Shown here: positions 1 through 8,402 of the stretch, piece by piece
How positions within the stretch are numbered: the first letter of the stretch is position 1
Layout: the number at the start of each line of letters is the position of its first letter
NCBI RefSeq assembly: GCF_025947285.1
Contig: NZ_CP110008.1
Coordinates: forward strand, 2,867,001-2,931,000
Direction: 5' to 3'
DNA length: 64,000 bases
From: Flavobacterium sp. N2820
GTDB lineage: Bacteria > Bacteroidota > Bacteroidia > Flavobacteriales > Flavobacteriaceae
Translations under genes and position numbers: made by a program
The notes under the pieces: model-generated
Told to the model about the DNA's origin: nothing
Seen by the model: only the letters and a program-made list of their open reading frames with translations
Databases searched by the model: none

Positions 1-634
1 AACCCATAGAAATAATCTCAATTGAATATTTTCCGTAAGGTAATTTTAGTTTATAAAAACCATTGTTATCTGTTGTGATAACTATGTTTTTTTCTAGAAT
101 TCTAACAACTGCACTCGCAACTGGTTCTCCATTGTTTTTATTGGTAACAACGCCGCTAATCTCATACAGAGTTCCTCTTTTTTCTTTGGATTCTTTTCCA
201 ATTATTTTTAGAGATTTATTTTCTTCGCTGTTAGCAGTGGCAGTACTTTCATTAGATAATAATTCAGGTGTTATCTCTTCATTAATTTTATCAATATCAT
301 CTGATTTATTGAGAAATAAAGAAGATACTTTACTGTGAATTATATTATTTTTTGAAAGAACTACTTTGTTGTTACTTATCAAATAATTGATATCTGTTTC
401 CTTAAAAAGTTCACTTAAAACTTCCTCTAAAGTAGCAGATTCTAAAGTAAAATTTACTTTATTGTTTGAGTTTAGCCACTCGTTTTTAAAATAAAATTGA
501 TAATTTGTTTTACTTTCAATTTCTCGAAGACATTCCTCGATTGTTAAATTATTAAATTCTATTTTAATTTTTTCTTCTTGTGAAAAAACAGTGCAAGAAC
601 AAAAAAGCAATAATAGGATAAATTTTAATTTCAT
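1..634 (-). CDS. TonB-dependent receptor, N-terminal part (partial, STN domain)
   Basis: The reading frame starts with ATG at 634 and stays open to the window edge, so only about 211 residues are visible. A signal peptide (MKLKFILLLLFCSCTVFSQ) is followed by an STN domain (about residues 22-100), the short N-terminal domain found in secretins and TonB-dependent transducers. An acidic, Ser-rich linker follows. Then comes a carboxypeptidase-regulatory-like beta domain starting around residue 155 (ISGVVTNKNNGEP, later TTDNNGFYKL). This order is usual for Bacteroidota outer-membrane receptors of the FecA/SusC type, and the plug and barrel would lie outside the window. An STN domain suggests signalling to an anti-sigma factor, but none is visible here. 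The secreted-protein gene at 648-1358 lies 13 bases upstream on the same strand, so the two are probably cotranscribed. Substrate unknown. Confidence 0.75.
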   Translation of the reverse strand, partial: MKLKFILLLLFCSCTVFSQEEKIKIEFNNLTIEECLREIESKTNYQFYFKNEWLNSNNKVNFTLESATLEEVLSELFKETDINYLISNNKVVLSKNNIIHSKVSSLFLNKSDDIDKINEEITPELLSNESTATANSEENKSLKIIGKESKEKRGTLYEISGVVTNKNNGEPVASAVVRILEKNIVITTDNNGFYKLKLPYGKYSIEIISMG

Positions 635-647
635 ATTAAAGATTGAT

Positions 648-1358
648 TTATTGTATTAAAGTGCTTATTTTTTTTATCATTTTTTCAAAAAAAGCATCTT
701 TATCTGTTTTTAATAATGAAGTGTTTTCATTGCTAAATTGTTTTAAGTCTTTTTTTAAGGATGGAAATATTTTTATTAAATCTTTGGTGTTTTTTATTTC
801 GTAAAAAACATTATTTAATGAAAGAATGTATCTGTTGTAGTTTTGAAAACGGTTATAAATTCTTTGATTGTTTATAAATTCTTTAGTATCTTTTTTATGT
901 TTAATGTAAAAGTTTATTTTTTCACTTTTAAAATTTTCTTCAAAATATCCTTTTACAAAATCAATGCTGTCGTTGGTTGCGAGACTTAAATTTACAAATG
1001 TTTTGTTTTTTAAAGTAAATGAATTTACGTGCTCAGAAATTAATTCTATACCAAAATTTTCAGATTCCCCAAAAGGTCTAAAAATCAGAATGTCTCTATG
1101 GATATCATATTTTAGTGATACATCAGCATAGGTTTGATTTTTATATTGAAGTGTCTCAATAGAATATTTAGTGGTGTAAAATTGGTCAGTTTCAAGTGTT
1201 TTAAAACTATTAGTAAATAATTTACCATTACTAATTACGAGATTTTCTTTTTTTAATTCATTATCAAAATAGCTTTCTACACTATTTTGAGCGTAAGAAA
1301 TTAAACTAAAGAGTAAGTAACTTGTAAAAATTATTTTTTTGAAAGCCTTATTTTTCAT
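648..1358 (-). CDS. Secreted protein of unknown function, partner of the STN receptor
   Basis: I do not recognise a family. The frame is open from 1457, but the first convincing start is the ATG at 1358, which begins a signal peptide (MKNKAFKKIIFTSYLLFSLISYAQN). The upstream codons would place a charged, unlikely stretch before it. The mature protein is about 210 residues, Lys/Asn-rich, with alternating beta-like segments and a charged helical C-terminus. No cysteines or catalytic motifs stand out. It precedes the STN-type TonB receptor by 13 bases on the same strand. Small secreted proteins often accompany such receptors in Flavobacteriaceae, so a periplasmic or surface accessory role is a context inference only. 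Confidence 0.7.
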   Translation of the reverse strand: MKNKAFKKIIFTSYLLFSLISYAQNSVESYFDNELKKENLVISNGKLFTNSFKTLETDQFYTTKYSIETLQYKNQTYADVSLKYDIHRDILIFRPFGESENFGIELISEHVNSFTLKNKTFVNLSLATNDSIDFVKGYFEENFKSEKINFYIKHKKDTKEFINNQRIYNRFQNYNRYILSLNNVFYEIKNTKDLIKIFPSLKKDLKQFSNENTSLLKTDKDAFFEKMIKKISTLIQ

Positions 1359-1446
1359 TTTTTCAAATTTTAAGCAAGTTAACTCTTTTTTGTGAAGTAA
1401 AAAGTTAAAATTATTCTTACGAAAGTTTTGTGGGTGTTTTATAACT

Positions 1447-1482
1447 AAAAACCCCAATTCAAATTAATGAATTGGGGTTTTT
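1447..1482 (-). terminator. Intrinsic terminator downstream of pnp
   Basis: A perfect inverted repeat, AAAACCCCAATTC with GAATTGGGGTTTT, surrounds an 8-base loop. On the minus strand a T run follows. It lies 22 bases past the pnp stop codon. Confidence 0.85.
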
Positions 1483-1504
1483 TATAAACTACTAATTAAA
1501 AGTA

Positions 1505-3664
1505 TTATCCTTGAGGTGTATCCTTTTTTTCAATTGGTCTTTCTTCTCTTGGAGGTCTTGGTAAAAGTGCTTTTCTAGAAACCTTTTCTTTTCTAGTTTT
1601 AGGATCCACTCCTAAATATTTTACCATAAATACATCTCCCATATTTACGACATCTGTAACATTTTCTGTTCTTTCCCAAGCTAATTCAGATACGTGTAAT
1701 AAAACCTCATTTCCTGGTGCTTGTGTATATTCTACAACTGCTCCAAAATCTAGCATTTTAATTACTTTTACTTCATAAGCTTCTCCCATTACTGGTTTAA
1801 AGATGATAGAATCAATTTTTGCCAATACTGTTGCAATTCCGTCTGGATCAGTTCCTAAAATTTCAACTACACCTTGCTCATCTACTTCATTAATTACAAT
1901 GGTAGTACCCGTAGCTTTTTGTAACTCTTGAATTACTTTTCCACCAGGACCAATTAAGGCTCCAATGAAAGCGCCAGGAATAGTTCTCATGATGATTTTT
2001 GGAGCATGAACTTTCACATCTGCATTTGGTTTTGCTAATGTTTCAGTTAATTTTCCTAAGATATGTAAACGTCCATCACGAGCTTGAGCTAATGCTTGCT
2101 CCATGATTTCATATTTCAATCCGTCAATTTTAATGTCCATTTGACAAGCTGTAATTCCTTCTGAAGTTCCAGTTACTTTGAAGTCCATATCTCCTAAATG
2201 ATCTTCATCACCTAAAATATCAGATAAAACCGCAAAACGTTCTCCATCAGTAATTAGTCCCATTGCAATTCCAGAAACTGGACGAATCATTTGAACTCCA
2301 GCATCCATTAAAGCTAATGTTCCAGCACAAACAGTTGCCATTGAAGACGAACCGTTAGATTCTAATACTTCAGAAACAATTCTGATAGTATACGGATTTT
2401 CAGCAGGAATCATGTTTTTTAAGGCACGTTGCGCCAAGTTTCCGTGACCAACTTCTCTTCTTGAAGTTCCTCTTAACGGACGAGCTTCTCCTGTTGAAAA
2501 TGGTGGAAAATTATAATGTAAATAGAATTTTTCTTCTCCTTGTTCTGATGGTGAATCAATTTGGTTAGCTTCTCTAGATGTTCCTAAAGTTGCAGTTGCC
2601 AAAGCCTGAGTTTCTCCACGTGTAAATAATGCAGAACCGTGAACTGATGGTAAATAATCTACTTCACACCAAATTGGTCTGATTTCAGTAGTTTTTCTTC
2701 CGTCTAAACGCGTTCCTAAATCTAAGGTTACATTACGAACGGCTTCTTTATTAACTTTATAGAAGTATTTAGATACTAAATCTCCGTTTTCAGTTAATTC
2801 TTCCTCAGTAAATAATGCTTTTACTTCTTCTTTTACAGCATCAAATGCAGCCGAACGTTCGTGTTTAGCCGAACCTTTGCTTGCAATTGCGTATATTTTA
2901 TCATAAGCTGCTTCTCTTACTTTAGCGTAAATAGCATCATCTGATTTTTCAGTTTCGTAAGTACGAACTTCTTTTTTTCCAAATGCAGCTGCCAATCTTT
3001 CTTGAGCGTCGATTTGTACTTTAATATGTTCATGAGCAAATTTAATTGCTTCTACCATTTCTTTTTCTGAAATTTCTTTCATTTCGCCTTCTACCATTGC
3101 AATAGAATCTCTTGAAGCTCCAATCATCATATCTATATCAGATAATTCTAATTGTGCACGCGAAGGATTAATGATGAATTTGCCATCAATTCTTCCAACT
3201 CTTGCTTCTGAAATTAAAGTTTCAAATGGAATGTCAGACAAAGCAAGCGCTGCCGAAGCTGCTAAACCTGCTAATGCATCTGGCATAACGTCCTCATCAT
3301 GTGACATTAACTGAATCATAACTTGAACTTCTGCGTGGTAATCACTTGGGAAAAGTGGACGTAAAACACGGTCAACTAATCTCATGGTTAATACTTCGCT
3401 ATCGCTTGGACGTGCTTCTCTTTTAAAGAAACCACCTGGAAAACGACCAGCTGCAGCAAATTTTTCACGATAATCTACCGTTAACGGTAAAAAATCGATA
3501 CCTGGACTTGCTTTTCTTGCGGAAACAACTGTACCTAAAATAACAGTTTTTCCAATTCTTACTACTACAGAACCGTCTGCTTGTTTAGCTAAACGTCCTG
3601 TCTCGATTGTGATGCTTCTGCCATCACCTAAATCGATGCTTTCTACAAATAATTGTGGAATCAT
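1505..3664 (-). CDS. pnp: Polyribonucleotide nucleotidyltransferase (PNPase)
   Basis: PNPase is the phosphorolytic 3'-to-5' exoribonuclease that degrades mRNA to nucleoside diphosphates; it works as a cytoplasmic trimer. The 719 residues show the full order: a first RNase PH domain ([20 protein letters not shown] near residue 60), an all-helical linker, a second, catalytic RNase PH domain ([18 protein letters not shown], near residue 400), a KH domain with its GxxG loop ([11 protein letters not shown], about 568-578), and a C-terminal S1 domain (about 620-690). Length is typical. The start [17 protein letters not shown] fits the family. rpsO lies directly upstream, the classic bacterial rpsO-pnp order, but here a terminator hairpin separates the two genes. 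No strong TAnnTTTG promoter was found between them, so read-through from rpsO is possible. Confidence 0.98.
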   Translation of the reverse strand: MIPQLFVESIDLGDGRSITIETGRLAKQADGSVVVRIGKTVILGTVVSARKASPGIDFLPLTVDYREKFAAAGRFPGGFFKREARPSDSEVLTMRLVDRVLRPLFPSDYHAEVQVMIQLMSHDEDVMPDALAGLAASAALALSDIPFETLISEARVGRIDGKFIINPSRAQLELSDIDMMIGASRDSIAMVEGEMKEISEKEMVEAIKFAHEHIKVQIDAQERLAAAFGKKEVRTYETEKSDDAIYAKVREAAYDKIYAIASKGSAKHERSAAFDAVKEEVKALFTEEELTENGDLVSKYFYKVNKEAVRNVTLDLGTRLDGRKTTEIRPIWCEVDYLPSVHGSALFTRGETQALATATLGTSREANQIDSPSEQGEEKFYLHYNFPPFSTGEARPLRGTSRREVGHGNLAQRALKNMIPAENPYTIRIVSEVLESNGSSSMATVCAGTLALMDAGVQMIRPVSGIAMGLITDGERFAVLSDILGDEDHLGDMDFKVTGTSEGITACQMDIKIDGLKYEIMEQALAQARDGRLHILGKLTETLAKPNADVKVHAPKIIMRTIPGAFIGALIGPGGKVIQELQKATGTTIVINEVDEQGVVEILGTDPDGIATVLAKIDSIIFKPVMGEAYEVKVIKMLDFGAVVEYTQAPGNEVLLHVSELAWERTENVTDVVNMGDVFMVKYLGVDPKTRKEKVSRKALLPRPPREERPIEKKDTPQG

Positions 3665-3773
3665 AATTAATTCTCTAATTGATTAAACATGGGTTTTAGT
3701 TGTGTTGTTGTTGTGTGTAGTTGTTTGTAACCCAATGAAAAACCAAACTTTTTCTGTCAATATAAAAAAACAA

Positions 3774-3794
3774 AAAGGGGCACAAAGCCCCTTT
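3774..3794 (-). terminator. Intrinsic terminator downstream of rpsO
   Basis: AAAGGGGC and GCCCCTTT pair around a 5-base loop, followed by a T run on the minus strand. It begins 7 bases after the rpsO stop and lies between rpsO and pnp, so it may attenuate pnp transcription. Confidence 0.85.
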
Positions 3795-3800
3795 AGTTGA

Positions 3801-4070
3801 TTATTTTCTAATTCCTAATTCTTTAATAATCTCACGATATCTGTTGATATCTTTTTTCTTTAAATAGTCAAGAAGACTTCTTCTTTTTCCTACTAAAAGT
3901 ACTAACGAACGCTCTGTGTTAAAATCATGACGATTTTTTTTCAAATGCTCAGTTAAGTGCGAAATTCTAAATGTAAATAATGCGATTTGCCCTTCAGCAG
4001 ATCCAGTGTTTTCAGCTTTACCTCCGTGTTTTGCGAAAATTTCAGCTTTTGTTTCTTTTGTCAAGTACAT
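3801..4070 (-). CDS. rpsO: 30S ribosomal protein S15
   Basis: S15 binds the central domain of 16S rRNA early in small-subunit assembly. The 89-residue product is the normal length and contains the S15 signature (TGSAEGQIALFTFRISHLTEH, then the LVGKRRSLLDYLKK segment) that contacts the rRNA three-way junction. It has its own good promoter upstream (-33 CAA at 4154-4156 and CAAAGGTA at 4127-4134, read on the minus strand), giving a leader of about 50 bases. S15 autoregulates through its leader in several bacteria. I could not identify a specific fold here, so that remains only a possibility. Confidence 0.98.
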   Translation of the reverse strand: MYLTKETKAEIFAKHGGKAENTGSAEGQIALFTFRISHLTEHLKKNRHDFNTERSLVLLVGKRRSLLDYLKKKDINRYREIIKELGIRK

Positions 4071-4126
4071 GCCAATATTGTTTTAAATGATTTTTATGTA
4101 TGAATTGTATAGTTGCAATTCGGATG

Positions 4127-4156
4127 CAAAGGTAGTTTTATTTTTTTAAATCACAA
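4127..4156 (-). promoter_or_regulatory. Bacteroidota-type promoter for rpsO
   Basis: Read on the minus strand, TTG (4156-4154) is followed after 19 bases by TACCTTTG (4134-4127). This matches the TTG-N19-TAnnTTTG consensus of the Bacteroidota housekeeping sigma factor exactly. The predicted transcription start is about 4120. Confidence 0.75.
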
Positions 4157-4160
4157 GTAA

Positions 4161-4619
4161 TTACAAGAATAATCTTCCAACTTCTTGATTTACAAATTCT
4201 AGAAAACGCTCATCTGCTTCAGTAAATGGATCTAATACATGCGAATCAATATCGATTTGTCCTATGTTTATTCCATTTACAAATAAAGGAACCACAATTT
4301 CAGATTTTACCGTAAAACTACAAGCGATATAGTTATCTTGTGCTGCAACATCAGGAACTACAAAATTGCTATTTGATACAGCGACTTGCCCACAAATTCC
4401 TTTTCCAAAAGGAATTATAGTGTGGTCGGTTTCTGCACCAACATAAGGTCCTAAATGTAACGTTTTCGCCTCGTGATTGGCAAAATAATAACCCACCCAA
4501 TTGTAATATTCTACAGCATCTGCTAATAATTGGCAAATGGCTAGAAGTTTTTCATCTCTAGAGGTATTTTCTTTGGCAACTATTGCAGTAACTAATGGTT
4601 TTAAATTTTCAAAAGACAT
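4161..4619 (-). CDS. GAF-domain protein, free methionine-(R)-sulfoxide reductase-like
   Basis: The whole 152-residue protein is one GAF domain of the free methionine-(R)-sulfoxide reductase (YebR/fRMsr) type, which reduces free oxidised methionine in the cytoplasm. Typical motifs are FGKGICGQVA (residues 71-80), NYIACSF (about 96-102), SEIVVPL and GQIDIDS. Cys76 and Cys100 are spaced 24 apart, as are Cys94 and Cys118 (catalytic) of the E. coli enzyme. The position ten residues before Cys76, where E. coli has Cys84, is His66 here. The enzyme may therefore use only two cysteines. A TACTTTTG -7 element on the minus strand (4642-4635) lies 16 bases before the ATG. The gene is divergent from xrtF. 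Confidence 0.85.
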   Translation of the reverse strand: MSFENLKPLVTAIVAKENTSRDEKLLAICQLLADAVEYYNWVGYYFANHEAKTLHLGPYVGAETDHTIIPFGKGICGQVAVSNSNFVVPDVAAQDNYIACSFTVKSEIVVPLFVNGINIGQIDIDSHVLDPFTEADERFLEFVNQEVGRLFL

Positions 4620-4634
4620 TTTTTTATTTTTTTA

Positions 4635-4642
4635 CAAAAGTA
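4635..4642 (-). promoter_or_regulatory. -7 element for the GAF-domain gene
   Basis: TACTTTTG on the minus strand matches TAnnTTTG. No clear TTG was seen at the -33 distance. The predicted leader is only about 10 bases. Confidence 0.5.
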
Positions 4643-4668
4643 TTTATTCCTTCGTATAAAAAAATCTA

Positions 4669-4676
4669 TATTTTTG
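4669..4676 (+). promoter_or_regulatory. -7 element for xrtF
   Basis: TATTTTTG matches TAnnTTTG and lies back to back with the minus-strand element at 4635-4642. A start of transcription near 4682 would exclude the upstream TTG at 4674 as start codon and favours the TTG at 4692. Confidence 0.45.
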
Positions 4677-4691
4677 TTAAAAATACACATT

Positions 4692-5243
4692 TTGAAAAAC
4701 ATTTTTTTGCAATACAAACCTTTCTTTACTTTTTTATCAAAGTTTTTACTGTTTTATGTGGTTTTTACTTTTGGATACAAAATGTATTTAGATCAGTATG
4801 ATATTGCAAAAAACGAAGTGGATTTTTTTACAAAAGTTGTAGCAAATCAAACGGGAAAATTATTAGGTTTTTTTGTTGAAAACACAAGTATTTCACCTCA
4901 TAATTCGGAGCCTTCTATAAAAATTTTTTACAATAATTTATATGTTGCTCGCATCATTGAGGGTTGTAATGCCATTAGTGTCATGATTTTGTTTGCAGCC
5001 TTTATTTTTGCTTTTTCTACCCAATGGAAAAAAACAGGATTGTATATTGTTTTAGGAATTATTCTAATTCATGTTTTAAATATTATTAGAATCACATTAT
5101 TGTCTTTTGCACTGTATTCTTATCCAGAATATGAAGAAATTTTGCACGGTACTATTTTTCCCTTATTTATTTATGGAGTGGTATTTTTGTTATGGATTTT
5201 ATGGGTAACTAAATTTTCAGGCTATGCTAAAAAAAGTTCTTAA
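4692..5243 (+). CDS. xrtF: Exosortase family protein XrtF
   Basis: XrtF is an inner-membrane cysteine transpeptidase-like protein of the exosortase/archaeosortase family, which is thought to cleave and anchor C-terminally tagged exported proteins. With a TTG start at 4692 the protein has 183 residues (MKNIFLQYKPFF). The frame extends up to another TTG at 4674, but that overlaps the likely promoter. Several hydrophobic segments are visible. The catalytic triad expected for the family is present: Cys92 in IIEGCNAISV, Arg133 in NIIRITLL and His152 in EEILHGTIFP. The next gene overlaps by 20 bases and is the usual XrtF partner. No sorting-signal substrate was recognised in this window. Confidence 0.9.
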   Translation: MKNIFLQYKPFFTFLSKFLLFYVVFTFGYKMYLDQYDIAKNEVDFFTKVVANQTGKLLGFFVENTSISPHNSEPSIKIFYNNLYVARIIEGCNAISVMILFAAFIFAFSTQWKKTGLYIVLGIILIHVLNIIRITLLSFALYSYPEYEEILHGTIFPLFIYGVVFLLWILWVTKFSGYAKKSS

Positions 5244-5667
5244 CAATAAGGTGAGTATTCTTCTTTTAATTTTATTTGCTTTAGGATTGGTATTGGTTCG
5301 AGCATTTGAAGACCAACTTTTTTATGATCCTTTTTTGCAATTTTTCAAATATGATTATCAAAACAAACCATTGCCTGCTTTTGATAAATCTAAATTAGCT
5401 GTTGGCCTTTTATTTCGGTATGTATTAAATATGTTTTTTTCACTAGGAATTATCTATTTATTATTTAAAAAAAGCCAGCTACTCAAATTTTCAACAATGT
5501 TATTTATCCTTTTATTTTTTGCATTGATGATTTTGTTTTTTGGAACCTTGTATTTTTTTGAACAACCTGATTATTTAGTATTGTTTTATCTGAGACGATT
5601 TTTAATCCAACCTTTGTTTTTAGTTCTTTTTATTCCAGCATTTTATTATCAGCAAATGGTTCGTTAA
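5224..5667 (+). CDS. Exosortase F system-associated membrane protein
   Basis: This 147-residue protein has about four hydrophobic segments and follows xrtF with a 20-base overlap, so translation is probably coupled. The sequence (ALGLVLVRAFEDQLFYDPF near the N-terminus, FRYVLNMFFSLGIIYLLF in the middle, and a C-terminal YLRRFLIQPLFLVLF segment) fits the small membrane protein that always accompanies XrtF in Flavobacteriia. Its role is not established; a subunit or partner of the sortase is inferred from the constant pairing. Confidence 0.85.
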   Translation: MLKKVLNNKVSILLLILFALGLVLVRAFEDQLFYDPFLQFFKYDYQNKPLPAFDKSKLAVGLLFRYVLNMFFSLGIIYLLFKKSQLLKFSTMLFILLFFALMILFFGTLYFFEQPDYLVLFYLRRFLIQPLFLVLFIPAFYYQQMVR

Positions 5668-5700
5668 TTTTTTGTATCTTTATGTAATCATTTTTTGATT

Positions 5701-6525
5701 ATGAAAGTCACAAAATATTCTGGTGAATTGGTTCATTACGATGAACAAAAGTTGATTAATTCACTCCGAAAATCTGGAGCAGATAAAGCTGTGGCTGAAA
5801 CTATTGTAAAAAAAATAGAAAGCGAATTGTATGAAGGAATTGCTTCAAAAAAAATATACAAATTAGCGTTTCAATTACTGAAAAATATATCTAATGCTCA
5901 CGCAGCTCGTTACAATCTTAGAACTGCACTTATGGGACTTGGACCAGCAGGTTTTTTCTTTGAAAAATTTATCGCCAAACTATTTCAAGAACAAAAATTT
6001 CAAACCAAAACGAATATTTCTTTAACTGGGAAATGTATTTCACACGAGATTGATGTTGTGCTCAAAAAGGAACACACTATTGCTATGATTGAATGTAAAT
6101 TTCATTCGGGTCAAGATGCAAAAACAGATGTAAAAGTTCCAATGTATATTTTGTCAAGATTTAACGATGTAAAAGACAGAAAGCACCATTTGTTTATGCC
6201 AAATGAAACTATTTCAGATTGTATAATTGTTACAAATAATCGTTTTACAACTGATGCAATTCAGTTTGGAGAATGTTCGGGGTTGAAAATGTGGAGTTGG
6301 GATTATCCTCTTAAAAAAGGAATTAAAGATATTATCGATTTATATTCGGTTTATCCAATTACTTGTTTAACTACATTGACTCAAATTGAAAAAGACAAAT
6401 TATTGATTTTGGATTGTATAACCGTAAAAGATTTAGTTGCCAATTCGTCGATTTTAAATAAAATTGAACTAAGTCATAATCGGATAAAAAACGTTTTAAA
6501 AGAAGCGAATCAATTGTTAAGTTAA
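5701..6525 (+). CDS. ATP-cone domain fused to Mrr-like PD-(D/E)xK nuclease
   Basis: 274 residues with two domains. Residues 1-90 look like an ATP-cone, the nucleotide-sensing domain of ribonucleotide reductase and NrdR (VTKYSGELVHYDEQKLINSL; then IYKLAFQLL). Residues 85-200 look like a restriction-endonuclease fold: GPAGFFFEKFIAKLF carries Glu88, EIDVVL carries Asp118, and MIECKFH gives Glu131 and Lys133 of the D-ExK core, all seen directly. The product should be a cytoplasmic nuclease whose activity is gated by a nucleotide; that is inference. The ATG at 5701 is preferred over a TTG two codons earlier. The beta-CASP hydrolase starts 12 bases downstream on the same strand, suggesting a functional pair. 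No methyltransferase is nearby, so it is not an ordinary restriction-modification enzyme. Confidence 0.8.
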   Translation: MKVTKYSGELVHYDEQKLINSLRKSGADKAVAETIVKKIESELYEGIASKKIYKLAFQLLKNISNAHAARYNLRTALMGLGPAGFFFEKFIAKLFQEQKFQTKTNISLTGKCISHEIDVVLKKEHTIAMIECKFHSGQDAKTDVKVPMYILSRFNDVKDRKHHLFMPNETISDCIIVTNNRFTTDAIQFGECSGLKMWSWDYPLKKGIKDIIDLYSVYPITCLTTLTQIEKDKLLILDCITVKDLVANSSILNKIELSHNRIKNVLKEANQLLS

Positions 6526-6537
6526 AAGTAAAAAATC

Positions 6538-7893
6538 ATGAAAATTCATTTTTTGGGTGGAGCTGGAACTGTAACGGGTTCTAAAACTTTAATAGAGCAT
6601 AATAATCTTCGAATTTTGGTTGATTGTGGTATGTTTCAAGGTATAAAAGCATTGCGCGAATTAAACCGGGAACCGCTTTCTATTTTGCCTGAAACAATTG
6701 ATTTTGTATTGCTTACTCACGGACATTTAGATCATTGTGGTTGGTTGCCAAAATTGGTAAATGAAGGTTTTGAAGGAAAAATTTTCTGCACGCGACCAAC
6801 CAAAGAAATTTCAAGATTAATTTTGTATGATAGTGCGAAAATTCAGGAGGAAGAAGCTAAAAAGGCCAATGAAGAACATTTTTCAAAACACGATCCAGCT
6901 GAACCTTTATACACAGAATCTGATGTAGATGCTGTAATTCCAAAGTTTAGAGTAGTTGATAAAGATATAGAGGTAACATTAGATGATGATGTTTCATTCA
7001 AATTCTTCTATGCGAGTCATATTTTAGGTGCTTGTTCAATTGAATTAACTATCGATGGGAAAGTTTTGGTTTTTTCGGGAGATATTGGTCAAGATGATGA
7101 TGTGTTGATGTTTCCACCTCAAAAACCTCAAAAAGCGGATTATATTTTTTTAGAAAGTACCTACGGAAATCGACTTCATCCACCTACCAATGCTTTATTA
7201 GAGTTAGAAATCATCATCAATAACACTTTTAATAAAGGCGGAACCGTTGTAATTCCTAGTTTTGCTGTAGAAAGAGTGCAAACTATGATGTATTTGATTT
7301 GGCAACTAAAAAAAGAAGAACGCATTCCTAATATGCCTTATATAATTGATACGCCAATGGGAATTAGCGTTTTAGATGTTTTTAAAAACAATCGCACTTG
7401 GCATAAACTCTCTTTCGAAGATTGTGATGAAATGTGCAAAGTGTTTACGCTAATCTCTGATTACAAAGACAGTATGAATGCCGTTAATGACAAACAACCA
7501 AAAGTAGTCATTGCGGCTAGCGGGATGATTACTGGCGGAAGAGTTTTATCGTATTTAGAGCGATTAATTGATCAACCCGAAACAACTCTAACATTGGTAG
7601 GTTATCAAGCAGAAGGAACACGTGGCAGAAAATTATTAGAAGGCGCTCAAGAAATTAAGATTTATGGAAAATATTATCCTGTTCAAGCGAATATTTTATT
7701 GATTGAAAGTTTATCCGCACATGGCGACCAAAAAGATTTACTCAATTGGTTATCCGAATTGAAAACAAAACCTAAAAAAGTATTTCTAGTTCATGGTGAA
7801 AATGAAGCAGCAGATGAACTTCGATTAAAAGTTAAAGAACAATATGGTTTTGAGACTCAAGTCCCATTTTTAGGGCAAGTCATTGAAATTTAG
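6538..7893 (+). CDS. MBL-fold beta-CASP metallo-hydrolase (RNA-processing type)
   Basis: A full-length 451-residue metallo-beta-lactamase of the beta-CASP branch (CPSF-like, as in archaeal and bacterial RNA exo/endonucleases). Motifs: LLTHGHLDHCG with His61, His63, Asp65 and His66; YASHILGACS (third metal His); FSGDIGQ (bridging Asp); LESTYGNR (beta-CASP motif A); a His-type motif around ASGMITGGR; and SAHGDQKDLL near the C-terminus. All zinc ligands appear intact, so a two-zinc nuclease acting on RNA, or possibly DNA, is expected. It follows the ATP-cone nuclease by 12 bases, in one likely operon. No separate promoter was seen. Confidence 0.93.
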   Translation: MKIHFLGGAGTVTGSKTLIEHNNLRILVDCGMFQGIKALRELNREPLSILPETIDFVLLTHGHLDHCGWLPKLVNEGFEGKIFCTRPTKEISRLILYDSAKIQEEEAKKANEEHFSKHDPAEPLYTESDVDAVIPKFRVVDKDIEVTLDDDVSFKFFYASHILGACSIELTIDGKVLVFSGDIGQDDDVLMFPPQKPQKADYIFLESTYGNRLHPPTNALLELEIIINNTFNKGGTVVIPSFAVERVQTMMYLIWQLKKEERIPNMPYIIDTPMGISVLDVFKNNRTWHKLSFEDCDEMCKVFTLISDYKDSMNAVNDKQPKVVIAASGMITGGRVLSYLERLIDQPETTLTLVGYQAEGTRGRKLLEGAQEIKIYGKYYPVQANILLIESLSAHGDQKDLLNWLSELKTKPKKVFLVHGENEAADELRLKVKEQYGFETQVPFLGQVIEI

Positions 7894-7925
7894 TAAATTT
7901 TAACGGATATTTATTTTCTAATTCC

Positions 7926-7933
7926 TACTTTTG
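7926..7933 (+). promoter_or_regulatory. -7 element for the metal-related operon
   Basis: TACTTTTG lies only 5 bases before the ATG at 7939, so the transcript is predicted to be leaderless or nearly so. No good TTG was found at the -33 position. Confidence 0.5.
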
Positions 7934-7938
7934 TATCG

Positions 7939-8346
7939 ATGAATTTCAGAAAACACATAAGTATTGTATTAGCGTCTCTTATTTTGCTTGCCAATTTAGG
8001 ATTGAGTTTTGCTGTGCATTATTGTAAAGATGAAATTGCATCGGTTTCTTTTCAATATCAAGAAGACGAGCCTTGTGTTGAAGATGTGAAATCTTGTTGT
8101 GCAAAAGAAGATTCTCATAGTTCTTGTTGTTCAAACAAACTAATCAAAGTTGAAAAAAAGACCGATGATATATTGGTTAAAACCTTTCAGTTAGATCTTG
8201 AACCAGCTGTTTTTAGCGCCTATTGGAAACCAAATTTTATCGCATTTGAATCAGTTGAAATACCTTCTAACGAAGTGGATTTTTACTGCGATTCTCATGC
8301 GCCACCACTCTACAAACTCTACTGTCAATTGGTTTTTTACGCATAA
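7939..8346 (+). CDS. HYC_CC_PP family protein
   Basis: A 135-residue exported protein with an N-terminal signal or anchor (residues about 8-26). It has the three landmarks that name the family: HYC just after the signal region (AVHYCKDEIA), cysteine pairs in the middle (KSCCAKED, SSCCSNK) and a C-terminal PP motif (HAPPLYKLYCQLVFYA). The Cys/His content suggests metal binding in the periplasm. The next genes, a TonB receptor and an HMA-domain protein, support a role in heavy-metal (perhaps copper) handling; the metal itself is not determined. The promoter abuts the start codon. The family is uncharacterised as far as I know. Confidence 0.85.
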   Translation: MNFRKHISIVLASLILLANLGLSFAVHYCKDEIASVSFQYQEDEPCVEDVKSCCAKEDSHSSCCSNKLIKVEKKTDDILVKTFQLDLEPAVFSAYWKPNFIAFESVEIPSNEVDFYCDSHAPPLYKLYCQLVFYA

Positions 8347-8402
8347 TTTTATTGTTTTTTATTCTGTAAATCAAAGAATTAATAACAATAAATAACTTTA
8401 TT

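Noticed and set aside
63..338. Plus-strand open frame of 91 residues
   Set aside because: It is the antisense shadow of the STN-type receptor on the minus strand, which has a signal peptide and a recognised domain.
5701..6525. Type IV or type II restriction system
   Set aside because: No methyltransferase, specificity subunit or McrBC-like GTPase nearby; the ATP-cone fusion points elsewhere.
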